From contig CM074858.1 of the NCBI GenBank assembly GCA_037501455.1, positions 79,582,501 to 79,646,500 on the forward strand: a stretch of 64,000 nucleotides of DNA, in the 5' to 3' direction. The position numbers and the translations under genes are program-made. This document shows positions 22,472 through 33,263 of this stretch, one piece after another; position 1 is the stretch's first letter; each line of letters begins with the position of its first letter. The notes under the pieces are model-generated. The model had not been told where the DNA came from, did no database searches, and saw only the letters and a program-made list of their open reading frames with translations. Source of the stretch: Lantana camara. Taxonomy: Eukaryota > Streptophyta > Magnoliopsida > Lamiales > Verbenaceae.

Positions 22472-23057
22472 TGTAGCACCCCAAGCGGTGGGCACTACCT
22501 CCCCCGTATTAGAGCCCGACACTTGTAACGAAATGGAATGTCCGCACACGCACCAAGCAATTGCAAACGAGTGATGAAAAAAAATCTCACCTAAGCTAGG
22601 AGGTCTAGACCCTAAAACAGGGCGCACAATAATAAACAAACATATAGCAGAAGCGATTTAAACATAAACATATCAACCAACAAGTATAACCATATCACTT
22701 ATATAATTATACATGCACTTGCCCATTTCGGGCCAAAAGAAACAAATTATAATCTCCGAAGCCATAACTAACAAAAGTATTCATAAATACAATAACGAAT
22801 CAAGATACGAATGTATGCAGACTCGAGTTACAAAACAAGTAAGACTTTAGAGAAACAAAGGGGAAAAAGAAAAAACGAAGAGGGGTTAGTCCTAACGACT
22901 AGCGAGGGAGCTAACACACACACACACCCATACATATACGTACGAGCAAAGCAAATATCAAAGCCAAAAGCTCATAAAACGAGGCATGGTTTTTGCAATC
23001 TAAAATACTTTTCCATTATAATAGATATATAAGAGATTTTAAGGCTTAGAGGCAAAA
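22472..23057 (-). repeat. LTR fragment I (3' part of a minus-strand LTR)
   Basis: It starts TGTAGCACCCCAAGCGG, the reverse complement of a typical LTR 3' end. It keeps the AAGCTAGGAGGTCTAGACCC block near 22590 and a GAGGGAGCTAACACAC block near 22900, in the order found in the minus-strand LTRs B and D. It interrupts the DUF4283 fragment and is itself cut at 23058. The rest would lie beyond the right end of the window. Confidence 0.7.
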
Positions 23058-23357
23058 TGTAGCGCCCCCACTGTGTAATCAGAGAAAGGCACCTCAACCC
23101 CCGCACTAAAGCACCTCTCAAGTAATGGTGTAAGCCATCACTCAAGAAATACTCCGGTGAACGACATTAGAACAATAACATTGAGAAGATATTGAAAGAA
23201 ACGTGGCGATAGAAAATTGAGGAAATTTAAAACTTTCGAAACAAGTAACAGAGGACACAGGAGTTCAGGTGATTACAACTAGAATGATTAACATGATAAC
23301 GATAAGTGAATTGAGTTCAGAATAGTTCACGAGAACCTTGCCGAAAGAGTATAATAA
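23058..23357. repeat. Short insertion J with LTR-like left end
   Basis: It starts TGTAGCGCCCCC inside LTR fragment I and is cut at 23358 by K. The start resembles a reversed LTR 3' end, but the 300 bp do not match the LTR modules of the other families. Orientation and family are unknown. Confidence 0.45.
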
Positions 23358-24188
23358 TGTAGCACCCCGGAGCAAAGAGCACTACCCCCCCCCCCCCCCA
23401 ATAGCCCGACACGTGTAATGAAATGGGAACTCCGAACACGCACCAAGCTATAGCGAACGGGAGACAAATAAAATCTCTCATAAGCTAGGCGGTCTAGACC
23501 CTAAGACAAAGTGCGCAATAAAAATCAAATCAAAGGCGGAAGCCACAGGATCTCAGACATACAAATATACATGCATACATATTAAAGGTATAACTAGTCA
23601 AATTTTACATGCCATGCCCACCCCGGGCCAAAAAAAATCATACAATTTCAAAATTTCAATCTGAATCATAATCTTATACATATTTATACATAATACCAAA
23701 ACTGAAAAGTAAAGATGTAAGGTATGCAAAAGACTCGACTACAAGACTCGAAGAACTCAAAAGAAAGACCGCCACCTAGCTCGAACCGAACTCTACACCT
23801 GCAACTCAAGAAACAGGTCATTCCTAATAACTAGTGAGGGGGCTAACACACTCACACGTACATATGCATAAGAGCAGAGCATATTCAAATTCAAAGAATT
23901 CATGAACCAGGGAGTGCTTTTTGCATTCTAAAATATTTTATCCCGTGATACTATATATAAAGAAAAGGTTTAAGGCCGAGGGCCAAAATCAACCAAGTTT
24001 TAGAAATTAGAAATTCACTCCCAATCCACAAACCATATTCAGAATCAAAATCACACTAACTTGGCGAGTACGAGTTTTCAACCAACCTACTTCATAGTGA
24101 TATTCAAAATCAAAGACAAATACAAAGTTCAAATTCTATCTAACCTTCTCCATTTGGGGATGAGGGGGCGCCCTCTCACCCCCGGTTC
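23358..24188 (-). repeat. LTR fragment K (3' part of a minus-strand LTR)
   Basis: It starts TGTAGCACCCCGGAGC and carries a run of 15 C (23385-23399), then AAGCTAGGCGGTCTAGACCC. Further on are a CCGCCACCTAGCTCG block and a GAGGGGGCTAACACAC block. It resembles solo LTR L. It is interrupted at 24189 by element E (candidate TSD GGTTC, 24184-24188). Confidence 0.72.
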
Positions 24189-27100
24189 TGTAACGCCCCG
24201 ATTTTTTTCGGCCATACAAGTATGCCATAACGAGAGTGTTAAGTGCGTATTTAATTATTTATTTATGCTATTATTTTTTATTTAATCGTTTAAGTGCTTA
24301 TTTGAAATTATATGAAATAATTGTTAAGTGTTTTATCTGAACTTTGATACGTTTGTGTCCGTCTGCCCCTGAACTTGACCTGTATGTGCCCAAACTTGTT
24401 TTCGATTTTTGTGACTACGTGTTATGCATGAAATATGTGATTTATGAAGTCGTTTATATGCTCATTTCTTATTTTTTAGTTCGTTTGATACGGTTCTTAA
24501 ACCGTTTTATTTGTTAAGGGATTTGAGGGCCTAACTCGTTTTAGCGCACCTTGGGTTCCGGACGGTGTAACTTAAGCTCGGGAATTCAGATTCGAATTCC
24601 GAAAGTGGTGTTGGACTCGTAACAAAATTTGGGAGCTCTGAACCTAAACTTGTATTTTTCCAAGCCCGTTTAAACATTTGAAATTTGCCCGTACCATTAG
24701 CCTCGAGCGTGATTACCACCTTTTACGGTTTTTGCTATGACTCATTCGTTTCTTAACCAAATGACTTGATCCTTGATCCTAATTGACCATGGTTAGACCC
24801 TATCTCTCAATATCTTAACCCCAATCTCGAACTTAGCAAGAAAGAAAGGAGAAAGGGCTGCCAAACCGAGATCCAAGGGAGAAGAAAAAGGAAAGACCCG
24901 ATACTATTCACTCGTGGCACTTTTGAACTCGATTCTTTGTCATTTCTTCTCCAATTGAAGAGGTAAGCATATTTTCTTGTTCTCCACTCCCATTTTCTTC
25001 TTTTAAGCTATGATTTGCATGATTTCATGAAGAATTGAGCATGTATTGATGAAGAATATGAAAAGTAAGGGTTGAGTGAACTTTTGATGATTTCTTGCTA
25101 ATCTTTGATGTAATTCTTAGTTTGAAGCTAGATTTATGATCTACATGACTTCTTGATGTAATTTTGAGCATAAATTTCGTGATATTTTCTGGGAAATCGA
25201 ACCACCATGGCTGCACTTTTGAAGAACTTGAAGAACATGTGCTAATATGAACTCTTTTGCCTTCTTGCTTCTTGCCCTTCGTTTGTTGTTGTTTCCTTGC
25301 ATGAATTGGAGTGTTTTTTGGGTGCTTTGTTGTGGTTTAGCTGCTGCTTTATGGTCTTTCTTTCCTCCCCTGCTTTGGCCTTGTTTTGCTGCTGCTCGAG
25401 TAGGGGCGCGACCGCGATCACACCACTTTCTTTTAGCATCGTGGCCATGACGCTGCTGGGTTTTGGCCACTATAAGGGTGGTCGTCCATGACCATTTCCT
25501 TCCTCTTTGGTGTCACGGCCGCGACAACTTGGCAGTAGTTCTCTTGGAGTGGTTGTGCGGCCACGACTCCTTGTGCAAGTGGTGGCGTGGCCGCGACATG
25601 TTGTTGCTAAGTGTGCTTTGTTGTGTGTTTTGTTACATCTTATGTGTTCTGTTAGCTCTATTCTTCGTTTGTATGCTTAGTTAACTTCATGTATTGCATG
25701 TTATGTGCTTTACTTTGAATTTGTAATGTGATTTCGATGCAATTATACTCAATATGTGACATGATATGTTTTAAACGCTGTCGTAAGTGTATGCATGAAC
25801 TAATGCCTTGTTTATTCGATTTATATCATATCTCTTTACTCTTTTATGAGATGTATGCATTGTTAACATGTTATATGATGTGTTATGCTTGTTATGTGAA
25901 ATGTATTCGTTTGACATGAAATATGCTCGTTATGACTTCATATGAATTGATATGCCTTGAATGCTACCTTGTTGCATTTCAATCGTATCATTTGCATTCA
26001 TATGCATGTGCCGAACATCTAATTGGTTCATATTGAGTGTAAGGTGTCTCTTGTCACTTGTTTTGTTCAAGGGATCATCCCGTTGGTGACGAGGTGTTGC
26101 ATAGGCATTTGTTTGCTTCTTTTGCCCCGTTAAGTCTCGAAGGTGAGGTTTTTTTTCTTTTAGTTAAAGTGACCTACAACCCTACATGTTTTGAAGCCCG
26201 CATGCGAAATATGTATATTATATGATAAATACGTGCTTGATATGTATTTTGAGGGCTTGTCCCGCTTGTCACGAATCTTGAAAACGCTTTTATATGTATA
26301 TAAACTATGTTTGGATTTGTTTTGAAAAGTTTTGAAGTACGTCTTGAACTTGTAGCAAGATATGACCTTGAAAGATAGGTCACTTGACATGAACTTGTAC
26401 TTGATTTGATGGGCCCTGGAGATTTGTACGAAGGAGCCCCGAGACGGTGTCGGGCAATCCGGTTAACTCCTGAGAACGATCTCCACTTGATAGAACGAAG
26501 CCGGAACCCATTTGGAGATTAGTGGGGGATGGAGTCCTGGGGCGTGAGTGTCACGAAACTCATGACCCATACATACACGCTTGCTTAGATGGTTTAGGGT
26601 CGACTAGCCCTTCCATCACTAGAGTATGAGGTAGGATTGTTTTGATTTGATCTTGCTTCACTTGAACTTGTCTTGACACAAGGATCTTGGAGAAAACTCG
26701 TGCTCGTCGAGTGGTTTGTCTTGTCTTGAGGCTATGAAGCAGGGAATGGATTCTTAACTATTTAAAATTTGTTATTTTGGCCTTTGGCCCTTAACTTCTT
26801 TTAAATATATATATATATATATATATATCTATTATCACAGAAAACAATTTGGTATGCAAAAACCATCCCCGGTTCATGGATTATTACGATCTTGATACGT
26901 GCTTTACTCTATATTTATACTGGTGTGTATGTTAGCCCCCTCACCAGTCTCTAGGATTGACCCTCATTGTTTCTCTCTTTTTCACCCCTTATCTTTCAGT
27001 TGCAGGTGCAGGTTGTCGGTGCGAGCTAGGCGACGGTCTTGCTTTTATATCTTGGAGTCTTGTAGCTAGTCTCATGCGTCTCTTATATTTATTTTGTAAT

Positions 27101-27439
27101 ATGGAGCTTTTGAACTTATTTATATGATCATGTTTCGATATGGAGCACATGTTACGATTTAATTTGGCCCGTAGAGATATGGCATGTATATTTGATTTAA
27201 TTGATATTAGGGTATTGCATGTATGTATACTTGTATTTTGGATCCTGTTGCTTCCACTTATGTACTTGATTTTGTATGCGCGCTGTGTATTAGGGTCTAG
27301 ACCGCCTAGCCTAAGGTTTGTTTTTTTTTTTGTTTATCTCTCGTTCGCTATGGCTTGGTGCGTGTGTGGAATCCTTGTTTCGTTGCACGTGTCGAGCTAT
27401 AGTGTGGGGGATATGGTGCCCACCGCTCGGGGTACTATA
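24189..27439 (+). repeat. 5' LTR of element E
   Basis: It begins TGTAACGCCCCG. The 3' terminus reads GGGGTACTATA where the related family C has GGGGTGTTACA, so the terminal CA appears mutated to TA. It holds the GAGGGCCTAACTCGTTTTAG block, donor GAAGAG|GTAAGC (24962/24963), a palindrome cluster (25401-25600), mini-exon 26072-26142, a TA microsatellite (26805-26829), acceptor TTGCAG ending 27005, and the pair GCTAGGCG (27025-27032) / CGCCTAGC (27303-27310). Length 3251 bp. Confidence 0.85.
25401..25600 (+). repeat. GGCC-centred inverted-repeat cluster in LTR E
   Basis: Four or five decayed copies of a GTCGC/GGCC/GCGAC-type palindrome: GGCGCGACCGCGATC near 25404, TCGT/GGCC/ATGA near 25438, TGTCAC/GGCC/GCGACA near 25511, GTTGTG/CGGC/CACGAC near 25552, and GGCGTGGCCGCGAC near 25583. 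The arms match the family seen in LTR D. Confidence 0.7.
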
Positions 27440-27447
27440 TCCTTAAG

Positions 27448-27460
27448 TGGTATCAGAGCT
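27448..27460 (+). other. Primer-binding site of element E
   Basis: TGGTATCAGAGCT, initiator tRNA-Met type, with the same 8-base spacer (TCCTTAAG) as in element C. Confidence 0.88.
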
Positions 27461-28430
27461 CTAGGTTGCAAAACCAGAGCTCTAGTGTCATGTTGGGTTT
27501 GTCTAGATTGTTCAGCTTAGGATTACGTGTTTGTTTGCATTCACTACATCACTTATGTGACTTCTTTGCTATTAATTGTATTAATTGTTCACATGAACAT
27601 GCACAAAAACCCCCGCATGCATCGATATTTTCTTGGAATTGTATTTTATTTCAGGATATCTCTTCAACATCAACAAGTATCATCGGGAAGAAGACAATGG
27701 AAACATGTATCTTTTGTCTACAAGAAGTTTAAGGGATTTTGACCCTCCGAATTGATTTGAAGATGATGATATCAAGGCCGAATCTCAAAGTGGTTTAAGA
27801 AGTTGAAGTTGAGATTTGAAGAGTACGAGAAGAGTTCACTTGGGAGGCCTTTATTCGAAAACCATGTTACAAGTACATCCCTTCCAAGTTCAATGATAAG
27901 AAGATTTCAAGAATTATTAAATCTTGAAGAAGAATGGAAGAAGATTGGGCATCGACAAGGATTACCCTAAAGTTTGGAATTATTTACAAGCAACTAGAGA
28001 TGGAATTTAACCAATTTTCAAATTTCAAGAGTACATACATGGTCCGAGGATGCGAGATACATGGTTCAAGATGGAACGGGTAAACAATGGATTGAGTCTC
28101 ACACTTCTTATGTGGGACAAGAACCCAGTTCGAGTTTTAGTTCGAGAAAGAGGCCCGAAATACAAGAGCAATCTCAAGAACTTCACGATATCACCAATAC
28201 CAAGCAAAAGAAGATTCCAATGGTGAAGATGGAAGTAAAATTTTTGGAGAATTTGGGGATTGCTTCAAGTGCCAAGAGTTGGGAGAATGCCTCAAGTGTA
28301 GAGAATTTGAAAACATGATGAGAGTTGCCCAAATGATAAGAATTTGAGACCTTCGAAAACGCCGTAACTTCAAGATCCTGGTTCAAGCTCAAGAAGACAC
28401 TTTGGAAAGCAAAGGAATTAATACTATAGC
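27461..28430 (+). pseudogene. Decayed gag relic in element E interior
   Basis: No open frame of useful length exists, but around 27835-27910 one frame reads TWEAFIRK, then KYIPSKFNDKKISRII, which resembles the conserved W-E-x-F-x-R ... K-Y-I-P core of Ty3 Gag proteins. Flanking text parallels element C's interior. The last bases before 28431 resemble C near 13880. This suggests that the C/E family descends from an autonomous Ty3 element that lost pol and let gag decay. It is an inference from weak similarity. Confidence 0.5.
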
Positions 28431-29509
28431 TGTAGCACCCGAGTGCAAGGCACCACATCCCCCGCATCGAGACCCGATCCGTATATGAAATGGAAACTCC
28501 ATACACATGCCAAATCATGGCGAACGGGGACACAACACACACGCTATGCTAGGCGGGGCTAACCCTTAACCCATTCAAACCCAATATAATATAAAATCAG
28601 AGTGATAACGAAAATGCAGAAGCAAATAGTAACATATATTATATACAACGAGCCACCAAGCTCCCAAATAGATTATCTACAACATTTATACACCATCACG
28701 GCTCAAAACATGTACGCTCAAGTCATCAGTCATATACAAAAGTCATGATTATAAATATGAGTGTGCGAGACCCAGAATAAAAGCTAGAAACAAATGCAAG
28801 ACACGCCGACTCGAATTCTCGTCTAGCTCCTCTCACACCTGCACAACATAACTGGAAAAAATCAGGGCATAAGTATAAATATCAGGGAATTTAAACATAT
28901 ACCTGCAAGCCATAATCCCGTATGAAGTTTTTTACAAAATTTCCCAAGTGGGTAAAACAAAGGACATCTACGGGATTATAACTATCATATTCATTCATAT
29001 TTAATCATGAGTTTGAAGACCCGGCAAGTGGGCGTGCATAATCTCCAACCTTCTCCTCGTGTATTCATAACATGATTCATTGGTTATCATACGTATATCT
29101 TTTGCGCACATTCATATCATGATCATAATCATACATATACACCTTTTTCCTACGGGTGGTGGACGGGTTTGCAAGGCCCGACCACCTCATACATGATGGC
29201 TAGTGAGGTACATGAATCCTCAAAAGCCCGGTTAGCCTTTCCTCGTCAAAACTCCTGAACGAGGTCGGTTTCGCCATAATTTGGTTGGAACTAGCATATG
29301 GGATCACCGACGGCCCTTGCCTCCCCGGATAGCCACATACACTAAGTTCCAGCTCGCCAAAATCATAGGATATAGTTTCATAAAAGAAAGACTTACGTTT
29401 GAAATCATTTACTCTTAAAAAACTCGATATATAAATATACTATTTTGGCTCAAAACATTTCACGGAAGGGATATATCGGGTTGTTTTAGCTATTATAAGA
29501 GAAACCCAC

Positions 29510-29575
29510 CTTAAAAGACAAAAGAAGAAGAGCAAGAATCTCAAGGATCGCCCTCGTCTCCGACCAAACCTAAAT
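29510..29575 (-). other. Candidate LTR mini-exon (element D, 3' LTR)
   Basis: On the minus strand TTTTGCACAG precedes this 66-bp segment and TTTTAAG|GTGGGT closes it. The other D LTR has the same segment at 46888-46823, also 66 bp, as does LTR A. Confidence 0.6.
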
Positions 29576-30178
29576 CTGTGCAAAAGAGGGTGAAGTGAGA
29601 CTCAATAAGACCATATATGACGCTTTGTAATGAAATGAGTATGATATGATATGCATAAGAGATAATATTATGTGATGGAGACGTTCAAGTGTACGATTAA
29701 TGCCTTTAAGGCATATAAACAAGCAATTCATTCATTCAAGGAAGCGTTCAAATTCATTCAAGTTCATAATTTCACATTTCATATCAATTCAATCCAAGAA
29801 TTTCATATAACAATCAAAACACGTACTATTTCACGTTTACAATTAGAAAATAGACAAATGAAAATGTTTAAGTCATGATCGGAAATTAAATAATGCGAAA
29901 TAGATAACAATTAAATTCTGTAATTTAAATAAATTAAATAATACTTAATATATAAAATAAATATACATATATACGCATAAATATGCATGCAATTATATAT
30001 ATATATATAGCTACTTAACCATGCATGCAACATATATTTATATACATATACCTTCATGCATGCAAACATATATATGTATAAATATACCTGTAGCCCGTGC
30101 AAGACAAAATAAAGAATCAAAATAAAAAGGAAATGCATGAAGAAAATCAAAGCAGCAAAGAGCACTGAAACACCCAGG

Positions 30179-30325
30179 CGCGGCCGCGACACCTTTCTTC
30201 ACAAAACTAGCGCGGCCGTGACACCTTCCTTCACAAAACTGGCGCGGCCGTGACGCCATTACAGAAACGAAATGAGCATGCAGTCGCTGCCGCGACACAA
30301 AATGAACATGTAAGCTGCGCGGACG
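30179..30325 (-). repeat. GGCC-centred inverted-repeat cluster in LTR D
   Basis: CGCGGCCGCG at 30179-30188, two copies of GCGCGGCCGTGAC (near 30211 and 30243), GTCGC/TGCC/GCGAC at 30283-30296 and a decayed GCGCGGACGCG near 30317. The first three units are separated by near-identical spacers (CACCTTTCTTCACAAAACT-type), so this is a short tandem array. Confidence 0.8.
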
Positions 30326-31723
30326 CGATGCTGCTTAGCAGCAGAAAATAATGTAGCAAACAGGGTATGAACAACATGAAAACAGGGTAGCAACATGTCC
30401 AGACTTCATCAAACATCAAGCCAACAAATCAAGGTACAAAATACAGCAAAACTCAACAAGAAATCAGGCCCCAACAGCCCCAAAACGCAGCAGCAGCAAC
30501 ATGAAGGAAGAAGGGGAGGGGGGGGAGGGAGGGACTCCATTTTCATTCAAAATTCATTAATGGTAACTCATTTATTACTCAAACACCATATAATACAAGT
30601 CCATAGGGAAGAAAAGAGATTTCTTAGGATCAACTTTCATACATTAAACATAAAGGAATCATAAGGAAACAAGGATAATCAACGTATGAGCTAAAACCCT
30701 TACTATTCATCGTAAAATTCAATACACATTCAAATATCCACCAAAATTAGCAAATAAGCATTCATAAGAAAGAGCAGAAGATGCTTAACACATTCATGGA
30801 CTCACCTCTTGAATTTGTTGAAGGATGGACGAGATTTAAGCTCAAAATCTTCAAGGTTTGTAGAGTGGCGAAACTGGAACTGGAATGCAGAAGATTGGCT
30901 GAGTTTTTCCTCTTTTGTTAGAGTGTGGTTCGCTATGGGGTGAGTGAAAGATGATATATGGTTGACTTAGGCTTCCAAAAAGTCCAACCATGGTTAATTT
31001 GGTTAAATATGGTTAGATTTATGATTAAAATGATAAAATGTGGCAGTTTTACGGCCGATTCGTTTTTCGGTTGAATTTCGGGGTTTCAAATAGGCTTAGA
31101 AAAATATGAGGCTTAATTCATTGAGCCCAAATTTTCAATATGAGTCCAGGGAGGTTGACGGAACTCGATTCCGAGTTCCCGAGCTCAAGATATCACATAC
31201 GAAACCAAAGGTGCGCTAATTGTCAGTTAACCCCCGATTTGGTTCCAACACTCAAAATAAATTCGTTACCACGCCAAACGAGATCGAAAACATGAAACGA
31301 GCATATGGTCATGTTCATAACATATAAATCTACAACATACTAAAATTTCACGAAATTTCGATATCAAATCCTATAAGAACGAAGCGCGATTATAACACTC
31401 ATAAACAGTGCATTTACAAATTCATTGAATTCCATATTAAATAACAAAATTTAAATTTCATTTTTTTAAATAAAAAAAAAAAACGAAGTCAACGTTTTAA
31501 ATACAAATTTAATATTAATCAAATCAATGATATCATTATTTAACATTTAACATTAAACTATAAAATTTAAATATACTAACTTAACGAAAAAAATTTAAAA
31601 TAAAATAAAATAGTAACAATTATAATAAAATTAAATATATAAAACACTTATAAACAATTAATTCATGCAAATTGGTAAACACATACGTCATACCTGTACG
31701 ACGAAAATATCGGGGCATGACAA

Positions 31724-31737
31724 TCTCTCCCCATTAA
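31724..31737 (-). other. Polypurine tract of element D
   Basis: On the minus strand AATGGGGAGAGAT precedes the LTR start TGTCATGCCCCG. Confidence 0.83.
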
Positions 31738-31755
31738 AAGAATCCGTCCTCGGAT

Positions 31756-32458
31756 TCACAGCTCGCCCGGAAACAACTCAGGGTGAAACTTTCTCATTTT
31801 GTCCTCCGTTTCCCACGTAGCTTCTTCGGTTTTATCACTTCCCCATAGAACCTTGACAAGTGGGATACGCCAATTTATGAGCTCTTGAAACTTCCAGTCT
31901 AAAATCTTAATCGACTTCTGAACAAAGGTAAGATTTGGCTCTAGTTCCACTTCTTCGACGGGTAAAACCTCGGATTCATCTTGGTAATACTTCCGGAGCT
32001 ACGAGACATGAAATACATTACGAGTTCCGGTTAATCTTGGAGGCAAATCTAAATGGTAGACCATATCACCAATTCTCTCCAAAATCTTATACGGTCCCAA
32101 ATACCGAGGCTTTAGTTTTTCTCCTCGACCAATCCTTGAAAACCCTTTTAGTGGAGAAGCCTTTAGAAAGACTCTATCTCCAACTTCAAATTCAAGATTC
32201 TGCATAGCTCTTTTGTCGGTCTTGAGCTGCCTTCATCAGTTGTCTAATTATCTGGACCCTATCTATTGCATGTTGCACAACCTTAGAGGGTTTTTCTTTC
32301 TTCTGCCCTCTTTTCACACCTTCTTGTTTGGTCCAATTCCATTCCCCCAAGTCAAAGAACAATGGAGACCTACACTTACGTTCGTAGAGAGCTTCATAAG
32401 GTGCCATCTCTATCGAGGCTTGATAGCTATTAATGTAAGCAAACTCGATTAATGGCAA
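31756..32458 (-). pseudogene. pol: Element D integrase C-terminus and chromodomain-like tail
   Basis: Three overlapping open pieces in two frames form the end of Pol: MPLIEFAYINSYQASIEMAP to QDRQKSYAES, then FEVGDRVFLKASPLKGFSRI with RYLGPYKILERIGD, then the tail ILDWKFQELINWRIPLVKVL with EATWETEDKMRKFHPELF. A frameshift near 32200 separates the first two. A TAG follows NVFHVS, where element A has Cys-Gln. It matches the C-terminal segment of element A closely, so both belong to the same chromovirus clade. Confidence 0.85.
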
Positions 32459-32476
32459 CTGCTCATTCCACGAGCT

Positions 32477-33263
32477 CTAAAAATCCAATGCACACACTCT
32501 CAACATATCCTTCAAGTACTTGATTAACCTCTCTGACTGTCCGTCGGTTTGAGGATGGAAAGTTGTGCTGAATTGAAGCCTTGTTCCCAAATTCTTTTGA
32601 AGCTCTTGCCAAAATCTCGATGTAAACCTTGGATCCCGATTCGACACAATACTTACCGGCACTACATAAAGTCTTACAATCTCATCCTTGTACTTCTTAG
32701 CTAGCTTGCTTACTTTGTCGGACATTCTTATGGCAAGGAAATGAGCAGACTTCGTCAAACGGTCTACACTAACGTAAATTCCATCAAGTCCCCCTTTCAC
32801 TCTTGGCAAACCCGAAAAGAAATCCATAGCTATTTGCTCCCATTTCCACTCCGGGATAGGTAAAGGTTGAAGTAGCCCCGATGGCTTTTGATGTTTCGCC
32901 TTCACCACTTGACAGGTCATGCAATGCTTCACGAAGTTGATCACGTCCCGTTTCAAACCATTCCACCAATAAAACTGTTTCAAATCCTTATACATTTTGT
33001 TCCCTCCGGGATGTATCGAATACCCTGACCTATGAGCTTCTTCAAGAATAATCCATTTCAACTCTTCTGGTACAACAACTCGGTTCTTAAACCTAAGAAG
33101 TTCCGTATCATCAAATCCGAATGGACACTCAGGATCAGCTCGAGCTTTCTCAGCTAATTTTTGAACCTCGGAATTAGTCCTCTGAGCATCAAACAACCTT
33201 TGCTGAATATCTGGTTGAACTGAAATATTCCGAATACTAGCCCTCAACTTGAAACACTCATCT
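32477..33263 (-). pseudogene. pol: Element D integrase core
   Basis: A long open stretch reading DECFKLRASIRNISV, the HHCC module (EEAHRSGYSIHPGG, HCMTCQ), then the DDE core. The first Asp is in MDFFSGLP. The second site reads VSNRDPRF, where element A has LSDRDPRF, so the catalytic Asp appears changed to Asn. The Glu site TDGQSERLI is intact. A stop follows CALDF near 32477. The 5' edge at 33263 is the insertion point of element H: removing H and one CATCT copy rejoins the frame exactly with 42448. Confidence 0.87.

Larger units (their letters stand above)
24189..28430 (+). mobile_element. Element E: LARD-like non-coding LTR element, 5' part
   Basis: A 5' LTR (24189-27439) and PBS lead into an interior resembling that of element C. 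The interior is cut at 28431 by element D, so the 3' LTR should lie beyond the window. No functional coding sequence remains. Confidence 0.82.
28431..31722 (-). repeat. 3' LTR of element D
   Basis: Minus-strand start TGTCATGCCCCG at 31722, end GGGTGCTACA at 28431. It holds an AGATTT...AAATCT inverted repeat (30832-30850), donor AAGAG|GTGAGT (30806/30805), a palindrome cluster (30179-30325), mini-exon 29575-29510 and a TA-rich segment near 29990. Weak forms of the GCTAG / CCGCCTAGC pair are near 28821 and 28548. Confidence 0.9.

Noticed and set aside
23385..23399. Run of 15 C as a regulatory feature
   Set aside because: It sits at a position where related LTRs have CCCCCC; more likely slippage or a sequencing and assembly artefact.
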